Assembly (NCBI RefSeq): GCF_002302635.1
Contig: NZ_CP022387.1
Location: 2,046,001 to 2,110,000, forward strand
DNA from: Capnocytophaga stomatis
GTDB lineage: Bacteria; Bacteroidota; Bacteroidia; Flavobacteriales; Flavobacteriaceae
DNA: 64,000 nt
Direction: 5' to 3'
Below are positions 62,229 to 64,000 of the stretch, piece by piece. Position numbers and translations under genes: made by a program. Each line of letters opens with the position of its first letter. The stretch's first letter is position 1. The notes below the pieces were generated by a model. That model searched no databases. It was not told the origin of the DNA and saw only the letters and a list, made by a program, of their open reading frames with translations.

Positions 62229-63002
62229 TTTTTTCAAATCCAAATCATCAAAAACACCAATCCCGAAGAGGGCAAAATCATATTTTGCAGGGTCGGTCGG
62301 GTCAAATTTCCGCAAGTGATTATCAAGCTCTGACAAGGCTTCCACATCGTTTTTGGGTCGGGTGATAAGCCCCAAACTTCTGGCTACATTTCCCGAATGA
62401 ACGTCTAACGGGCAGGACAATAACGAAGGCGAAATCCCTTTCCAAATTCCGAAATCAACGCCCGCATTATCACATCGAACCATCCAACGCAAAAACATAT
62501 TAAAACGCTTGGCAACCGAACCTTTACGCGGGTCGGGTAAGTGTTTTGAAGTTCTCTGACATTTTAAATCGTTAAAAAACAGCTGTTTAAAATTTGAAAT
62601 TCCTAATTGTAAGTCGTTGTTTTCGATACTTTGGGCAAAGGCTTTTTCCAGTCCGTTGTGATGTGTGTAAATATTTTTTAAACTTAAAACGAATTGCTCC
62701 AAATCCTGCCCGTTAAAGGTGCGATGCACAAAATTTTGAAGCCGTTCCAAATCATTTTCCGAATGCGACATTACAAAATCATAAGGCGAATTTCCAAGTA
62801 AATCCATTAATTTCAATCCGTTGGAAATGATTGTTTTACGTTGTCCCCAAGCGATTACAGATATCAGAAAACCTGCAATTTCGATGTCTTCTTTTGCAGA
62901 AAAATTTTTTGGAATTTGAATTGGGTCAGTTTCAATAAATTCAGGTCGATTGTATTGTATTACTTTTTCATCAAGAAAAGATTTTAATTCGTTGAAATTC
63001 AT
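62208..63002 (-). CDS. TIGR02757 family protein (DUF2400)
   Basis: A 264-aa conserved Bacteroidota protein. MNFNELKSFLDEKVIQYN, ISVIAWGQRKTIISNGLKLMDLL, RKGSVAKRFNMFLRWMVRCD and PLDVHSGNVARSLGL are the family landmarks; the fold is thought to be HhH-like and it may act in DNA repair. The ATG at 63002 is chosen over 63107 because a promoter box (63028-63035) lies between them. Confidence 0.88.
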   Translation of the reverse strand: MNFNELKSFLDEKVIQYNRPEFIETDPIQIPKNFSAKEDIEIAGFLISVIAWGQRKTIISNGLKLMDLLGNSPYDFVMSHSENDLERLQNFVHRTFNGQDLEQFVLSLKNIYTHHNGLEKAFAQSIENNDLQLGISNFKQLFFNDLKCQRTSKHLPDPRKGSVAKRFNMFLRWMVRCDNAGVDFGIWKGISPSLLSCPLDVHSGNVARSLGLITRPKNDVEALSELDNHLRKFDPTDPAKYDFALFGIGVFDDLDLKKSPLIVK

Positions 63003-63027
63003 ATTTTTAACTTGATTTTTCGATGTG

Positions 63028-63035
63028 CAAAGATA
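63028..63035 (-). promoter_or_regulatory. Promoter -7 box of TIGR02757 gene
   Basis: TATCTTTG on the minus strand, fitting TAnnTTTG, 26 bp from the ATG at 63002. Confidence 0.6.
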
Positions 63036-63086
63036 AAATTTCTTTTCGAAAAGTTGTACAAATATTGTTTTTATCAAAAAAAATAG

Positions 63087-63094
63087 TACGTTTG
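63087..63094 (+). promoter_or_regulatory. Promoter -7 box of outer-membrane protein gene
   Basis: TACGTTTG, fitting TAnnTTTG, 69 bp before the ATA codon at 63163. Confidence 0.55.
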
Positions 63095-63162
63095 CCCCGT
63101 GTTTCATTGAAATACGAGTAGCTTTTTTATTAATAAGGTAGAAAAATTATAACAAGAAAAAT

Positions 63163-63837
63163 ATAAAAAAGAGATTATTTTTTCTGTTTACACTTTTTGT
63201 TTGTATTGCAAATGCACAAAGTAGCGTATATTCGTTAGAGTTTGGCTCAAATTTCGGTTTTGCAAACGCTACATCTATTAGTCAGATATATGACAGATTA
63301 AAAGAAAATAATTTTCCTGCTTTGTCGGAAAAATTAAATTCGTTTGGTATTACACAAGGTGGGGTAACTTTGATTTTGAGAAGAAATAGATGGGGATTTT
63401 TGCTTGAAACTTCTGCTTCACATTTCAAAACTTCTGAAAATGAAGCCAAACATTATTACAGCGGAAATTCTGAATTGTATTCATTAGGAGTTATTTATGA
63501 GCTTTTTCAAAAAAAAATCTTTACACTTTCTCCCTATGTCACCATTGGCGGTCAAGATGCAGAAATCTTTTTAGACTATAAGTTTGAAAGAGGAGTAACA
63601 CCAACTTCACTTCGTATTACGGGTGATGAAACTAATTTTACTCTCGGAACAAGGCTTTATTTCAGAGTAGCATCTTGGAACGAAAACCGATTGAGTTTAT
63701 CCGTGAATACAGATGCTTATTATCGGTATTCTGTGTCAAGAGTTTGGCGTTTTAACAATATGTTGATAGATTCGGGTAAATTTAATTTGTCATCTTTCGG
63801 ATTTTTAGCGGGATTATCCGTAAAATATTATTTCTAA
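63163..63837 (+). pseudogene. Outer-membrane beta-barrel protein with ATA in place of a start codon
   Basis: From codon 63163 the frame reads a good signal peptide, IKKRLFFLFTLFVCIANAQ, then SSVYSLEFGSNFGFANATSI and beta-strands to a C-terminal FGFLAGLSVKYYF, the usual end of Bacteroidetes porin-family barrels. A TAG at 63139 limits the frame upstream, and no ATG, GTG or TTG occurs between it and the signal peptide. The first codon is ATA, where ATG is expected, so the start has been lost or ATA is used. A TTG at 63322 would give 171 aa without signal. The promoter box at 63087 is intact. Either a fresh loss or an unusual start. Confidence 0.65.
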
Positions 63838-63847
63838 GGAATTTAAG

Positions 63848-63869
63848 AAGAGGCTGAAAAAAGCCTCTT
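63848..63869. terminator. Bidirectional terminator
   Basis: AAGAGGCT and AGCCTCTT with a 6-nt loop and T-run lie between the convergent outer-membrane protein gene and lolD. Confidence 0.8.
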
Positions 63870-63871
63870 TT

Positions 63872-64000
63872 TTATATTATTCTACCATCAACCATCGTTA
63901 ATTTTCGGTCTGCCATATTGGCTAATTCTTCGTTGTGGGTTACAATCACAAAAGTTTGATTGAATGTTTTTCGCAAATCAAAGAATAATTTATGCAGATT
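63872..64000 (-). CDS. LolD-like ABC transporter ATPase, C-terminal end
   Basis: The last 42 codons of an ABC ATPase, cut by the window edge, with stop at 63872-63874. [41 protein letters not shown] contains the H-loop (VTHN) and the pattern typical of LolD, the lipoprotein-release ATPase. Too little is present to exclude another MacB/LolD-like transporter. Confidence 0.75.
   Translation of the reverse strand, partial: NLHKLFFDLRKTFNQTFVIVTHNEELANMADRKLTMVDGRII

Noticed and set aside
1-64000. tRNA or rRNA genes
   Set aside because: I scanned the intergenic gaps for cloverleaf signs such as GGTTCGANTCC and found none that hold up.

Overview
The window comes from a low-GC member of the Bacteroidota, most likely family Flavobacteriaceae and plausibly a Capnocytophaga-like host. 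The evidence is two SusC/SusD pairs, a GH20 hexosaminidase, an HU-like protein of the Bacteroidetes type, flavobacterial suf and odh (sucA/sucB) genes, and many promoters with the Bacteroidetes -7 box TAnnTTTG. The genus is inferred, not shown.

Layout. 1-1.2 kb: a partial hypothetical gene and an HU-like gene with an in-frame amber codon. About 1.55-15.66 kb: a GC-richer mobilizable element. It has two tandem tyrosine recombinases at the left, two small HTH (excisionase-type) proteins, a VirE-like helicase, a CHC2/TOPRIM primase and a MOBV relaxase at the right. Its cargo is a leftward operon: SRPBCC, MarR, GNAT, AlkD-like HEAT protein, then a pair of reverse transcriptases that look like the DRT3 anti-phage system (Drt3a/Drt3b). 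The operon ends in a probable structured ncRNA with a CACACACA loop. 15.8-22.8 kb: sufC, sufB and an A-type Fe-S carrier gene, split by a lipoprotein esterase, a DJ-1/PfpI protein, a four-helix-bundle protein and repeat arrays. 23-29.9 kb: sucB and sucA, split by a coiled-coil protein, a VapD-like protein and a plug-like secreted protein. 30.2-34.1 kb: START-like protein, class IV aminotransferase, RimO, DUF3127-type OB protein and Aat. 34.4-39.3 kb: SusC/SusD locus plus the tail of a lost third gene. 39.6-43.3 kb: PrfA, then an MboI/DpnII-type GATC restriction-modification operon whose Dam enzyme begins with a Cas9 RuvC-I-like segment. 43.3-47.8 kb: a cluster of immunity-like proteins (ankyrin, LRR, SMI1/KNR4). 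48-52 kb: PyrF, FolE, SDF symporter, FabH. 52-57 kb: second SusD/SusC pair on the minus strand. 57.4-64 kb: lytic transglycosylase, GH20, RibD, YigZ, TIGR02757 protein, an outer-membrane protein lacking a normal start codon, and the end of LolD.

Main observations: (1) a DRT3-like pair followed by a hairpin RNA with an exposed AC-repeat and two identical GAGCTC palindromic loops that could kiss; (2) both susC genes carry a nine-guanine tract at the same place in the N-terminal domain, suggesting phase-variable transporters; (3) a Cas9 RuvC-I-like leader fused to a Dam methyltransferase; (4) four minisatellite arrays of unrelated sequence that share a 21-22 bp period; (5) several genes that appear freshly broken or trimmed (HU amber codon, ATA start, SusCD third-gene remnant).
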